From NCBI GenBank assembly GCA_964438605.1, contig CAYTKT010000038.1:1-21459 (forward strand): a stretch of DNA of 21,459 nt, written 5' to 3'. Below are positions 5,396-13,691 of this stretch, piece by piece. Origin of the DNA: Alangreenwoodia sp964438605. Lineage in GTDB: Bacteria > Bacillota > Clostridia > Peptostreptococcales > Anaerovoracaceae. The notes beneath the pieces are model-generated. The model was not told where the DNA came from. It made no database searches and saw nothing but the letters and a program-made list of their open reading frames with translations. A program made the position numbers and the translations under genes. The first letter of the stretch is position 1. Every line of letters starts with the position of its first letter.

Positions 5396-6262
5396 GTAAA
5401 CTTCTTCCAATTCTTTCTTATGATACAGGTATCCCTCATCATCAAAGTATTTTGCCTGCGCAGGACATTTTTTAATGCAGGCGCCGCATTTCATACAGAT
5501 ACCGGTGATTACAGCCGGCTCGCCGGCGCTGATCGATTCCAGAGGACAAAGTTCAGCACACAGCCCGCAGCGTGTACATTTTTTCATATCGGTCTTGGGC
5601 TTAACAGAAAGAATATTGATCGGATTGCCATAACGGTCTCGCGGCGTATAATAAGGCCGGACAGGATCATGTCCCGGCACGCTGACCGGCAGCATATGAT
5701 TTTCACTCCCCGCCTCCGCTCTGTTTATCTTACCATGTTCCGATATGCTGACCGGCAGCACTGTTTTTACTTTTTTCGCCGCCCGGACGCCCAGTTCTGA
5801 TGCCAGTGCCAGATCTTCACTGTCCGGCCGCCCCGCGCCCAACACATAAGAAAATGAATGTTCCCCAACAAAGGCTCCCGCCGCCGCAACCAGAAATCCG
5901 GCATCTTCCATAAGTTTTTTCAGTTCTATCAGCGCGTCATCATAATTCCTGTTTCCATATAAAACGATGGGCACAACCGCCGCATTGATACCTGAAATTT
6001 TTTCTCTGAGATACGGCAGCAGCAGATTCGGCATGCGTCCCGCATAAACAGGAAGACCAATAAACACCAGATCGCCCGCTTCAAAGCAAAGTTCCCGTTC
6101 CCGTGTGCCGGGCCGTGTAAAATCGATGAACGCCGCCTCCAGCCCATTCCCCGCACCGTTATCTCTTAAATATTCCACCGCTGCATTTGCTGCCGTCCGG
6201 ACAATCTTTTCCGTCGTTCCCGTAGCGCTGAAATATACCCCGTAAATTTTTTCATTTAACAT
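5363..6262 (-). CDS. EFR1-family flavodoxin / bis-4Fe-4S ferredoxin protein
   Basis: 299 residues from ATG at 6262, chosen because GGAAGG lies 6-7 nt upstream and the flavodoxin fold starts there; the frame extends 31 codons further but without family resemblance. Residues of about 5-165 form a flavodoxin-like domain with an FMN phosphate loop FSATGTTEK (11-19). Residues of about 225-270 hold two 4Fe-4S motifs, CTRCGLCAELCP (C229, 232, 235, 239) and CMKCGACIKKCP (C256, 259, 262, 266). This matches EFR1-type proteins, cytoplasmic electron carriers of unknown partner in anaerobes. Residues of about 169-200, between the domains, are an unusual hydrophilic linker containing LPVS twice and encoded by a 27-bp near-repeat (5668-5694 and 5734-5760). 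No terminator follows the stop, where the inserted element begins. Confidence 0.85.
   Translation of the reverse strand: MLNEKIYGVYFSATGTTEKIVRTAANAAVEYLRDNGAGNGLEAAFIDFTRPGTRERELCFEAGDLVFIGLPVYAGRMPNLLLPYLREKISGINAAVVPIVLYGNRNYDDALIELKKLMEDAGFLVAAAGAFVGEHSFSYVLGAGRPDSEDLALASELGVRAAKKVKTVLPVSISEHGKINRAEAGSENHMLPVSVPGHDPVRPYYTPRDRYGNPINILSVKPKTDMKKCTRCGLCAELCPLESISAGEPAVITGICMKCGACIKKCPAQAKYFDDEGYLYHKKELEEVYSRRGKSEIFW
5668..5760. repeat. In-frame 27-bp direct repeat inside the EFR1 gene
   Basis: The copies at 5668-5694 and 5734-5760 differ at about four positions and are 66 bp (22 codons) apart. Each contains GCTGACCGGCAGCA, itself nearly palindromic. TATGCTGACCGG also occurs in the second insertion of the DapF-like gene near 17443. 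Confidence 0.7.
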
Positions 6263-6461
6263 TTGCACCTTCCGTCTCAAATAAGCAAAAACAGCAGACA
6301 CAGCGTTCCATCCGGCGGAACACCGTATCTGCAAGTATCGGCTTATTGAACTCACCGAACTTATTTTATCCTACCTCATATCCGGCGGATTCAGCTTATT
6401 TTATTTGTTCGCCTTATCGTTTACACATTCAGCCTGCCACGCCAACTTCCTGTCCATTTTG

Positions 6462-8870
6462 TTATTCGGCACACGCCATATCTTCCGGTGAGGTCTCCGA
6501 CGTTGCTGATGCTGCCGATGCCGATGTTCCTCCGACAGGCGTCCTCATAACAGAGTGTTTCACGCGATCCTCCACCTCGGCACGTTTCGCATCATTAAAA
6601 CGATCCAGTGTACCGACGAGATACCCCGTAATCCGGCGGATTCTCTCAAAATCGCCTCTTCCGTCGGCCTCCGTGCGGTGACAGTGCGGACACTCGTTAT
6701 CGATGATTCCGGTAAAACCGCAAACCGGATCACGGTCCACAGGGTGATTGATTGAACCGTATCCGATACCGCTCTCCTTCATGTATCTAATGACAGATTC
6801 AAACGCATCGAGATTCTTCAGCGGATCGCCGTCCAATTCGATATACGAAATGTGTCCGCCATTCGTCAGTGCGTGGTACGGCGCTTCCAGCCTGATCTTA
6901 TCAAAAGCGCTGATATTAAAATATACCGGAATATGGAAAGAATTTGTATAATATTCCCTGTCAGTAACTCCCGGAATCTCACCATACTTCTCGCGGTCAA
7001 TCTTTACAAACCTGCCGGAAAGCCCCTCTGCCGGCGTTGCAATCAACGAAAAATTAAGCCCTGTGCGCTCTGATGCCTCGTCGACGCGCTTGCGCATATA
7101 ACCGATAATATCAAGACCGAGATTCTGCGCTTCCGCAGACTCCCCATGATGCTTGCCAATCAGCGCCTTCAGACATTCCGCCAGCCCGATAAAGCCCACC
7201 GTCAGCGTGCCATGCTTGAGAACTTCGCCCACTTCGTCATTCGGACTCAGTTTTTCGGAATCCATCCAGATTCCCTGACCCATCAAAAACGGGAAATTTT
7301 TCACCTTTTTCGCTGACTGAATCCTAAATCTGTCTAACAACTGATCGATGACCAGAGAAATCTTGCGATCCAGATCTTCAAAGAAAATATCCACGTCGCC
7401 TTTCGCCTTGATAGCAATTCGCGGCAGATTAATCGATGTAAAGCTCAGATTTCCCCGGCCAGACGTCGTCTCACGGCTGCTGTCAAAACGATTGGCGATC
7501 ACCCGTGTCCGGCAGCCCATATAAGCGACTTCCGTATCATGATTTTCGGGATCGTAATATTGAAGATTGAACGGCGCGTCGATAAATGAAAAATTCGGGA
7601 AAAGACGCTTCGCTGAAACGCGACATGCCAGCTTAAAAAGGTCGTAATTCGGATCTTCCGGATTATAATTGACGCCTTCCTTTACTTTAAAAATATGAAT
7701 CGGGAAAATCGGTGTCTCACCACCGCCAAGACCGGCCTCCGTCGCCTTCAGCACACACTCCATAACAAGCCTGCCCTCAGGCGATGTATCCGTCCCATAG
7801 TTAATCGAAGAAAACGGAATTTGTGCGCCGGCGCGCGAATGCATCGTATTCAGATTATGAACGAATGCTTCCATCGCCTGATACGTCGATCTGACGATCT
7901 CGCGATCAGCATACTTCTTAACACAGCGCTGAACTCTGGAAATTTCTGCGTCATTTAAATATGCTTTCAGATACTCCGCTTCTTTTTCCATATACTTCAT
8001 CCGTTCATCCATCGTCGGCACAGCGCCTGTCTGTTCCTCGATCTCCGACATCATCTTTTCCGCCAGCGCATCGCCTTTGTCGCCTTCCATCAGTAAATTC
8101 AGCATCTTGCCGAGATTCTGGGCGTACAGAGCGCGGTACGTTTTAAAAACACCCGGCGCCATAGCATAATCGAAATCCGGGATACTCTGCCCGCCGTGCT
8201 GGTCGTTTTGATTACTCTGAATCGCGATACAAGCCAGCGCAGAATACGTCTGAATATGCTTCGGCTCACGAATGAACCCGTGTCCCGTGGAAAAACCGCC
8301 CTCAAACAGCTTTTTAAGATCGATCTGACAGCATGTCGTCGTCAGCGTCAAAAAATCCAGGTCATGAATGTGAATATCACCGACAATATGAGCCTCCGCG
8401 TGCTTCGGATCCAAAACGTACATTTCGTAAAACTGTTTGGCGCCTTCTGAGCCGTACTTGAGCATCGTACCCATGGCCGTATCACCATCAATATTGGCAT
8501 TTTCACGCTTCACGTCGTTTTCCGCCGCATCGCGGAACGTCAGATCTTCATACGTCTTCATCAGCTTCGTATTCATATCGCGTGCCCTGGTACGGGTCGC
8601 GCGGTAAAGAATGTATTCCTTGGCAGTCCGCGCATGACCGTTTTCAATTAAAATCTTTTCCACCGCGTCCTGAACCTGCTCCACCGTCGGCTCTGTAAGC
8701 TGTAAAGTGTCTGTCAGATAAGCGACGACCTCATCAGAAAGTATCTGTGCCGTTTCACGGTCATGACCGCCCAGAACATTTGCTGCGGCAAAGATCGCAT
8801 TCGTAATTTTCGTCTGATCAAACGGCACCCGGCGACCGTCTCTTTTTATAATCTGTCTGATTTTTCCCAT
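6462..8870 (-). CDS. nrdD: Anaerobic (class III) ribonucleoside-triphosphate reductase
   Basis: 802 residues, ATG at 8870 with GAGG 6 nt upstream. Reduces NTPs to dNTPs without oxygen using a glycyl radical. Residues of about 4-95 are the ATP-cone allosteric domain (IIKRDGRRVPFDQTKITNAI). The catalytic barrel follows, with GDIHIHDLDF and TTTCCQIDL typical of NrdD. Near the C-terminus CGFTGIIDNECPHC (C717, C727, C730) is the zinc-binding segment; the usual first cysteine position reads Asp (DPVC). RITGYLVGT near residue 749 carries the radical glycine. After VKHSVMRT a 25-residue Ser/Ala/Thr-rich tail is extra. The radical-SAM activase gene nrdG, often adjacent, is not in this window. It has a leader of about 450 nt with NrdR-like boxes. 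Confidence 0.97.
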   Translation of the reverse strand: MGKIRQIIKRDGRRVPFDQTKITNAIFAAANVLGGHDRETAQILSDEVVAYLTDTLQLTEPTVEQVQDAVEKILIENGHARTAKEYILYRATRTRARDMNTKLMKTYEDLTFRDAAENDVKRENANIDGDTAMGTMLKYGSEGAKQFYEMYVLDPKHAEAHIVGDIHIHDLDFLTLTTTCCQIDLKKLFEGGFSTGHGFIREPKHIQTYSALACIAIQSNQNDQHGGQSIPDFDYAMAPGVFKTYRALYAQNLGKMLNLLMEGDKGDALAEKMMSEIEEQTGAVPTMDERMKYMEKEAEYLKAYLNDAEISRVQRCVKKYADREIVRSTYQAMEAFVHNLNTMHSRAGAQIPFSSINYGTDTSPEGRLVMECVLKATEAGLGGGETPIFPIHIFKVKEGVNYNPEDPNYDLFKLACRVSAKRLFPNFSFIDAPFNLQYYDPENHDTEVAYMGCRTRVIANRFDSSRETTSGRGNLSFTSINLPRIAIKAKGDVDIFFEDLDRKISLVIDQLLDRFRIQSAKKVKNFPFLMGQGIWMDSEKLSPNDEVGEVLKHGTLTVGFIGLAECLKALIGKHHGESAEAQNLGLDIIGYMRKRVDEASERTGLNFSLIATPAEGLSGRFVKIDREKYGEIPGVTDREYYTNSFHIPVYFNISAFDKIRLEAPYHALTNGGHISYIELDGDPLKNLDAFESVIRYMKESGIGYGSINHPVDRDPVCGFTGIIDNECPHCHRTEADGRGDFERIRRITGYLVGTLDRFNDAKRAEVEDRVKHSVMRTPVGGTSASAASATSETSPEDMACAE

Positions 8871-9292
8871 GCTACCTCATTCCCTTCAAGCTATCCTGCC
8901 TGTTTGCTGCCGCGAACCGCAAATTGCGGCTCGCAGTTTGTGATTCGTCCGCGTCTGTTTCTACACGGGAGATATGCCTAAGCGCACATTCTCGTGCGAC
9001 ATCCGGTTTCAATTTCCCGAACACATCAGCCGGCTGCCCGCTCTTGATTTTCTTCCCCACCTCGCAGCTTTGCGAATTTCACCCGCGTTCGCGTCTCTCA
9101 TGCGGCGTACATTCAAAATCATTCGCGCACATTTAAAATCATTCCGGCTCCAACCCGGTGCAGGTCGGCTACTGATCGTCGTCTTGGCAGGCGGCTTCGA
9201 TCCCGAAGCCCGCCGGCGCCGTGCGGCTCCTTCACACATTCCACAAAACGCGAAAAATGGCTTTCCAACGCGGTTTTTCGCATTAACGCATA
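8871..9292 (-). other. Long structured nrdD leader
   Basis: No convincing gene. On the minus strand it holds an inverted repeat GCGAAAAA / TTTTTCGC (9250-9281), a strong hairpin formed by GGCTTCG and CGAAGCC within 9190-9214, a 20-bp tandem repeat (9105-9144) and a hairpin near the ribosome binding site (8912-8934: GCGA plus CCGCA with TGCGG plus TCGC). A 62-codon frame (8872-9060) ends two bases before the nrdD ATG but has no ribosome binding site. The leader could host post-transcriptional control; no known riboswitch core was found. Confidence 0.5.
9105..9144. repeat. 20-bp tandem repeat, two copies
   Basis: 9105-9124 and 9125-9144 match at 18 of 20 positions (GCG, then ACATT, then AAAATCATTC). 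It sits inside the nrdD leader. Confidence 0.8.
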
Positions 9293-9351
9293 CAACAGGA
9301 TATTGTGTATATCAACTCAAAATGCCGATGTATAATAACAACATATTGTAT
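9293..9351 (-). promoter_or_regulatory. Two NrdR-like boxes upstream of nrdD
   Basis: On the minus strand ACACAATATCCTGTTG (9308-9293) and ATACAATATGTTGTTA (9351-9336). They lie in the same orientation, 43 bp apart (about four helical turns), share most positions with each other and each fits about 12 of 16 positions of the NrdR consensus acaCwAtATaTwGtgt. The second overlaps the -10 of the candidate promoter. NrdR is the ATP-cone repressor of bacterial ribonucleotide reductase genes, so this placement is expected. The assignment rests on my memory of the consensus. Confidence 0.5.
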
Positions 9352-9360
9352 AGATGTAAT
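9332..9360 (-). promoter_or_regulatory. Candidate nrdD promoter
   Basis: On the minus strand ATTACA (9360-9355), 17-bp spacer, TATTAT (9337-9332) with extended TGT. Start near 9325, giving an untranslated leader of about 450 nt. Confidence 0.45.
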
Positions 9361-9526
9361 ACTATGATATACGATGCTCTGTCGTTTGTAAAGTGCATTT
9401 GCAATAATCAAAAATTTGTTTTCCGCCCACTCGTTTTTCACCTGAAAAATCGCCCGTTTTTGAAACATCCCCGATATTTTACGAAAAAAACGACAAGACG
9501 GCAAAGAGATTCCGTGCGTGATATTT

Positions 9527-10435
9527 TCACATACTTTTCGATTTTTCCGCCGCAGCAATTACAGCGCCCATGGCCGCGCTGCGAAATCCCGCCTGTTCAA
9601 GCGCTCGTACGCCCTCAATCGTCGTGCCTGCCGGTGAGCAGACTGCATCCTTCAGTTCGCCGGGATGGCTCCCCGTTTCAAGAACCATCTTCGCAGAACC
9701 AAGAACAGTCTGTGCCGCAAATTTCGTCGCCTTGGCCCGTGGCAGACCCGCCAGCACCGCTCCGTCGGCAAGCGCTTCGATAAACAGATATACGAAAGCC
9801 GGCCCGCTGCCCGATACGCCCGTAACAGCATCCATCAGACTCTCCGGCACCTCCTCGGCTTCGCCAATGCTGCGGAAAATATCCAGAACAAACGCAAAAT
9901 CCTCCTCCGTCACAGATTCACTGCGGCAGAGCGCCGACATCCCGCAGCCCACCATGGCAGGTGTATTCGGCATAACGCGAATCACTTTTATTTTTTCTGC
10001 ATTGCCCGGCAACACTCGTCCGGCTGCTTCGGTTCCGTCTGCATCGCCTGCTTCATTCCTTCTGATGCTGCCTCTTTCCGCCTGTCCGGCCACTTCTGCG
10101 CCGCCCGCCGCCATAGTCTGAAGACGACCGATAGTCAGTCCCGCAGCAATCGACACGATCATCTTTTCCGGCGTCAGTTCCGGCGAAATTTCCGCCATAA
10201 CGCCCGCCACATCCTTCGGCTTGACGGCAATCAAAATGATGTCGCTTGCTGCCGTCAGTTCTCCAATGCTGCCGCAGGCGACAAGTCCGCGCTCCGCCGC
10301 AAAATCCTTCGTCTTTCCGCTGTCGTGCCCGACGACAAAAATACTTCCAGCCCTTTTCTGCGCACTGCCTGCCGTAAGATATCCGTTTATAATCGCAGTA
10401 CCCATATTTCCAATTCCAATAATTCCTAATTTCAT
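9527..10435 (-). CDS. proC: Pyrroline-5-carboxylate reductase with an internal insertion
   Basis: 302 residues from ATG at 10435; the frame starts seven codons earlier, but MKLGIIGIGNMG is the family N-terminus and GGAG precedes this ATG. It reduces pyrroline-5-carboxylate to proline with NAD(P)H. The Rossmann motif GIGNMG is at 7-12, the conserved VIRVMPNTPA at 151-160, and the SGSGPAFVYLFIEALADGA signature near 208-226. Family members are about 265-275 residues. The excess is a hydrophilic Gly/Ala/Arg-rich insertion at about 108-145 (RGSIRRNEAGDADGTEAAGR) between the Rossmann core and MPNTPA, where the family normally has a short turn. The active-site regions are intact. Completes the proline pathway with proB and proA upstream. 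Confidence 0.96.
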   Translation of the reverse strand: MKLGIIGIGNMGTAIINGYLTAGSAQKRAGSIFVVGHDSGKTKDFAAERGLVACGSIGELTAASDIILIAVKPKDVAGVMAEISPELTPEKMIVSIAAGLTIGRLQTMAAGGAEVAGQAERGSIRRNEAGDADGTEAAGRVLPGNAEKIKVIRVMPNTPAMVGCGMSALCRSESVTEEDFAFVLDIFRSIGEAEEVPESLMDAVTGVSGSGPAFVYLFIEALADGAVLAGLPRAKATKFAAQTVLGSAKMVLETGSHPGELKDAVCSPAGTTIEGVRALEQAGFRSAAMGAVIAAAEKSKSM

Positions 10436-10792
10436 AATTCTCCGCTCCCTTCTCATTCCATCAGTGTCAAATCAATCACTTGCTTAAATCCCTCAAATTA
10501 AAAAATCGATACTTTTATCGCTCCAAATACCTTAAAAACATTGCTCTGCTCTGTTTCTTCGAATAAGAATCATTCTCTATCTTCAAATCTCTATGATCCC
10601 ACGGCTGAAAATTCGTTCATTTCAAGCTTTACAGAAATTTGAAACATGCATAACAATTCCCCAGACGCAAAAAGACATTTTTTCATAAATGATTTTTATA
10701 ATCCTGCTCTGCCTTCAGACAGGCAATTTTCCCAAAATTCCGCCATCTATCCTAAATCGTTAATCTGCGATTTACAATTTATTCTCTGTTTT
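10436..10792 (-). other. proB-proC intergenic region
   Basis: AT-rich and without an ORF of note. A weak hairpin CGATAAAAGTATCG with ATTTTTT after it on the minus strand lies at 10501-10520 upstream of proC and could act as a poor attenuator. TAATCCTGCTCTG near 10699-10711 recurs closely in the purB-proB gap. No clear proC promoter was found. Confidence 0.4.
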
Positions 10793-10828
10793 TTCTGAAA
10801 AAACGCGACCTGCGGAACTCCGCAGGCC
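10793..10828 (-). terminator. Intrinsic terminator after proB
   Basis: On the minus strand GGCCTGCGGA pairs with TCCGCAGGTC (one wobble), followed by GCGTTTTTTC, 36 bp after the proB stop. It separates proB from proC, so proC needs its own promoter or readthrough. Confidence 0.85.
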
Positions 10829-10863
10829 ATCTTATGATCGAAAAAATGATTTTATTATCAAAA

Positions 10864-11661
10864 TTATTCCGCCGTAAATACCGTCGCCTTCGCCTCTCCG
10901 GACGCCAGTTTTCTCAAAATGTCCGGTTTTTTACTATTTGTAAGAATCATGTCAATCCCGTACCGATTAACCATCTCCGCAGCGTGAAGTTTCGTCACGA
11001 TTCCACCCGTGCCGAAGCTGCTTTTGCCCTTCATATCAATCGATGCCCGCACCTCAGCCACATTACTGATCTGCTCGATCAGGACAGCGTCCTGATATGT
11101 ATTAGGGTCCTTATCGTAAACACCGTCAATATCACTCATCAGAATCAGAAGATCAGCTGCCCACAGATTCGCCGCCAGCGCGCTGAGTGTATCATTATCA
11201 CCGATCTTAATCTCATCGATACCAACGCTGTCATTCTCATTGATAATCGGAACGACGCCCTCATCCACAAGCGTAAACATCGTATTCCTGATGTTAAGTT
11301 CTCTGTTGTGATCGTGAAAATCCTCGTTCGTCAGTAAAATCTGAGCTACATGAAGGCCATATTCCCCGAACAGTTCTTTATACATATTCATCAATTCCAC
11401 CTGGCCGATAGCGCAGAGCGCCTGCTTATAATTGATATCGCCCTTGCGGCTCCATTTATTAATGGCGGAAACGCCACAGATTCCGGCGCCGGAGGAAACG
11501 AGAATTACACGCTTCCCGGCTCCGATCAGCCCGCAAATCTGACTGATAATGCTGCGCATCAACTCGATATTTACTTTGCCGTCCGCTCCGGATATTGTAC
11601 TGCTCCCAAGCTTTACAACGATTTTATTTGATTCTTCGATCAATTGTTTTGCACTTTTCAT
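10864..11661 (-). CDS. proB: Glutamate 5-kinase (short form without PUA domain)
   Basis: 265 residues, ATG at 11661 with only a weak GGGAT upstream. Phosphorylates glutamate to gamma-glutamyl phosphate, the first and normally proline-inhibited step of proline synthesis. An amino-acid kinase fold throughout: IVVKLGSSTI near residues 14-23, VSSGAGICGV, the glutamate-site motif NENDSVG, and the nucleotide-site segment GTGGIVTKLHAAEM. The C-terminal PUA domain of the E. coli enzyme (367 residues) is absent, as in many Gram-positive homologues; it affects regulation rather than catalysis. A -10-like TAAAAT lies about 25 nt upstream (11694-11699) but lacks a good -35. Followed by a strong terminator. 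Confidence 0.96.
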   Translation of the reverse strand: MKSAKQLIEESNKIVVKLGSSTISGADGKVNIELMRSIISQICGLIGAGKRVILVSSGAGICGVSAINKWSRKGDINYKQALCAIGQVELMNMYKELFGEYGLHVAQILLTNEDFHDHNRELNIRNTMFTLVDEGVVPIINENDSVGIDEIKIGDNDTLSALAANLWAADLLILMSDIDGVYDKDPNTYQDAVLIEQISNVAEVRASIDMKGKSSFGTGGIVTKLHAAEMVNRYGIDMILTNSKKPDILRKLASGEAKATVFTAE

Positions 11662-11987
11662 ATTAAATCAAATCCCGTTCAATAAGATTTCATTTTACCT
11701 TAGATTCAAAAAATACCTCATCATTTTTCCGGCCCGACAGTTGGAAAATCCCGCTCCCGCCGTCAATGCCCGCAATCTGAAAAACTCCGTTTCCTACGCG
11801 ACACGCCGGCAACAGGAAAATTTCATAAAATCCCGCGCCCGCACACCGGCGGCAGAAGCCGTTTCACAAAATCCTGCTCTGACTTGCACCCCGATGGCAG
11901 AAAATGTTTTATAAAGCCTGCCGGACTTCTCCTTGCATATATTACAGCAGCCTTCATCATTATTAGTTACAGCTTCACAATTCCCGA
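11662..11987 (-). other. purB-proB intergenic region with degenerate repeats
   Basis: No supported gene. It contains related words: GCGGGATTTTATGAAA (11836-11821 on the minus strand) and GCAGGATTTTGTGAAA (11877-11862), 41 bp apart, and a shorter GCGGGATTTTCCAA (11754-11741), each followed by GC-rich CCGG-containing sequence. They look like an eroded tandem repeat. No clear terminator after purB was found. Confidence 0.45.
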
Positions 11988-13421
11988 TTACACCTTCAGA
12001 TCGATCTCCTTGCCGAGATACTCCCTGTTTTCCTCGATCACCGGCCTGATAAACTCCTCAATAAACTCCACCGTCTGCTGCGCCGAACGTCCGATATAAT
12101 CAGACGGTTCCGTCAGTTTCCTCACATCCTCACGGCTCAGTCCAAACATCGGATCGTCCGCAATCCGCTCAAGCAAATCATTCGGCTTTCCAAATTCTTT
12201 GACCTGACGCCCCGCTTCCATAGAATGAACACGGATACATTCATGAAGTTCCTGGCGGTCGCCGCCCTTCTTCACGGCCTCCATAATAATATTTTCAGTC
12301 GCCATAAACGGAATTTCACTCATCACGTGCTTATGGATTACCTCCTTATAAACCACAAGTCCAGAGCAGACGTTTGACGCAATATCGAGAACAGCATCAA
12401 TCGCCATAAAACTCTCAGGAATCGTCAGGCGCTTATTCGCCGAATCGTCAAGCGTCCTTTCAAACCACTGCGTGGACGCCGTCATCGCAGGCGACATGGC
12501 GCTGCTCATCACAAATCTCGAAAGCGATGCAATACGCTCGCTGCGCATCGGGTTGCGCTTATAAGCCATCGCCGACGAACCGATCTGATTTTTTTCAAAC
12601 GGCTCCTCAACCTCCTTCAAATGCTGAAGCAGCCGGATGTCATTCGTCATCTTGTGGGCGCTCTGGGCGATTCCACTGAGGACAGCCAGAACCTTAAAAT
12701 CAATCTTTCGCGTATAAGTCTGGCCGGAAACAGGGATCGAACGTTCAAATCCCATCTTCTGAACAACTCTGCGGTCGAGTTCCTTAACTTTTTCATGATC
12801 CCCGTCAAAAAGGTCGAGAAAACTCGCTTGTGTCCCCGTAGTTCCCTTGACGCCTAACATCATCAGTCCGTCAAGCAGCGCACAGACATCAAGATAATCG
12901 AAATAAAAATCCTGCATCCAAAGCGTCGCCCGCTTGCCCACCGTTGTCAGCTGAGCCGGCTGAAAATGCGTAAAGCCAAGCGTTGGAACGTCCTTGTTTT
13001 CCAGCGCAAAATCACAAAGCCTGCTGAGCAGGTCGGCAATCTTATGCTTTACAATCGTCAGTGCCTCGCGAATCTGAATGATGTCCGTATTATCTCCCAC
13101 ATAAGCGCTCGTTGCGCCCAGGTGAATAATCCCCTTCGCTTTCGGACACTGCACACCATAAGCATAAACGTGAGCCATAACGTCATGCCTGACTTCCTTT
13201 TCACGGGCCTGCGCCACTTCATAATTAATATTATCCTTATTCGCCTTCAGCTCGTCAATCTGCTCCTGCGTAATGTCAAGCCCCAGTTCCTTTTCCGCCT
13301 CCGCAAGCGCAATCCAGAGTTCGCGCCACGTCTTAAACTTCTTGTCAGGCGAAAAAACGGCCGACATTTCTTTGCTCGTATATCTCTCGATGAGCGGATT
13401 CTGGTAAGTATCTTTTTTCAC
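11988..13421 (-). CDS. purB: Adenylosuccinate lyase
   Basis: 477 residues from GTG at 13421, with GGAGG 6 nt upstream, so the non-ATG start is well supported. Cleaves adenylosuccinate to AMP and SAICAR to AICAR, both releasing fumarate, in purine synthesis. Length and sequence match the fumarase/aspartase-superfamily PurB of Clostridia: GIIHLGATSAYVGDNTD in the N-terminal third, TQASFLDLF, and the superfamily signature GSSAMAYKRNPMRSER with its flexible catalytic loop. It sits between proA and proB, an order with no pathway logic, and the gaps (270 and 326 bp) suggest its own transcript. Upstream lies a 30-bp tandem repeat. Confidence 0.97.
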   Translation of the reverse strand: MKKDTYQNPLIERYTSKEMSAVFSPDKKFKTWRELWIALAEAEKELGLDITQEQIDELKANKDNINYEVAQAREKEVRHDVMAHVYAYGVQCPKAKGIIHLGATSAYVGDNTDIIQIREALTIVKHKIADLLSRLCDFALENKDVPTLGFTHFQPAQLTTVGKRATLWMQDFYFDYLDVCALLDGLMMLGVKGTTGTQASFLDLFDGDHEKVKELDRRVVQKMGFERSIPVSGQTYTRKIDFKVLAVLSGIAQSAHKMTNDIRLLQHLKEVEEPFEKNQIGSSAMAYKRNPMRSERIASLSRFVMSSAMSPAMTASTQWFERTLDDSANKRLTIPESFMAIDAVLDIASNVCSGLVVYKEVIHKHVMSEIPFMATENIIMEAVKKGGDRQELHECIRVHSMEAGRQVKEFGKPNDLLERIADDPMFGLSREDVRKLTEPSDYIGRSAQQTVEFIEEFIRPVIEENREYLGKEIDLKV

Positions 13422-13523
13422 AATATTCCTCCATCCGTGATTTTATTCCGCACTTTCTACATTCAGCCTTTTCGACACCACTGTATCATTCCGTGCAGGC
13501 TTAAATCCCGCTTTTTTCATATC

Positions 13524-13583
13524 ATTTTCAAAGTGTTCCGCCTCGTTCCCATAATTTTCAAAGTGTTTCGTCTCATTCCCACT
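13524..13583. repeat. 30-bp tandem repeat upstream of purB
   Basis: 13524-13553 and 13554-13583 are direct copies with about six differences, starting ATTTTCAAAGTGTT. On the minus strand they lie in a short open frame that ends at 13444, 22 bp before the purB start, with Glu/Asn-rich repeats (KHFEN, EHFEN), but it has no good start or ribosome binding site. Confidence 0.75.
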
Positions 13584-13691
13584 CCGCTGCAGATCTCAGA
13601 CCTGCCCTCATATATAATTCCCTTAATTTTACATATTTCCGGTTTCGCGATGAAAATTTCCACGCCTGAAAGGCTTAATCCTCAAAGATTT

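Noticed and set aside
8871..9325. Cobalamin riboswitch in the nrdD leader, suggested by GCCGACCTGC near 9160
   Set aside because: The conserved core elements of the cobalamin aptamer are absent; only the end motif is loosely similar.
8974..9783. Long plus-strand frame (269 codons) opposite proC and the nrdD leader
   Set aside because: Arg/Pro-rich antisense shadow of GC-rich minus-strand sequence, without a ribosome binding site or family resemblance.
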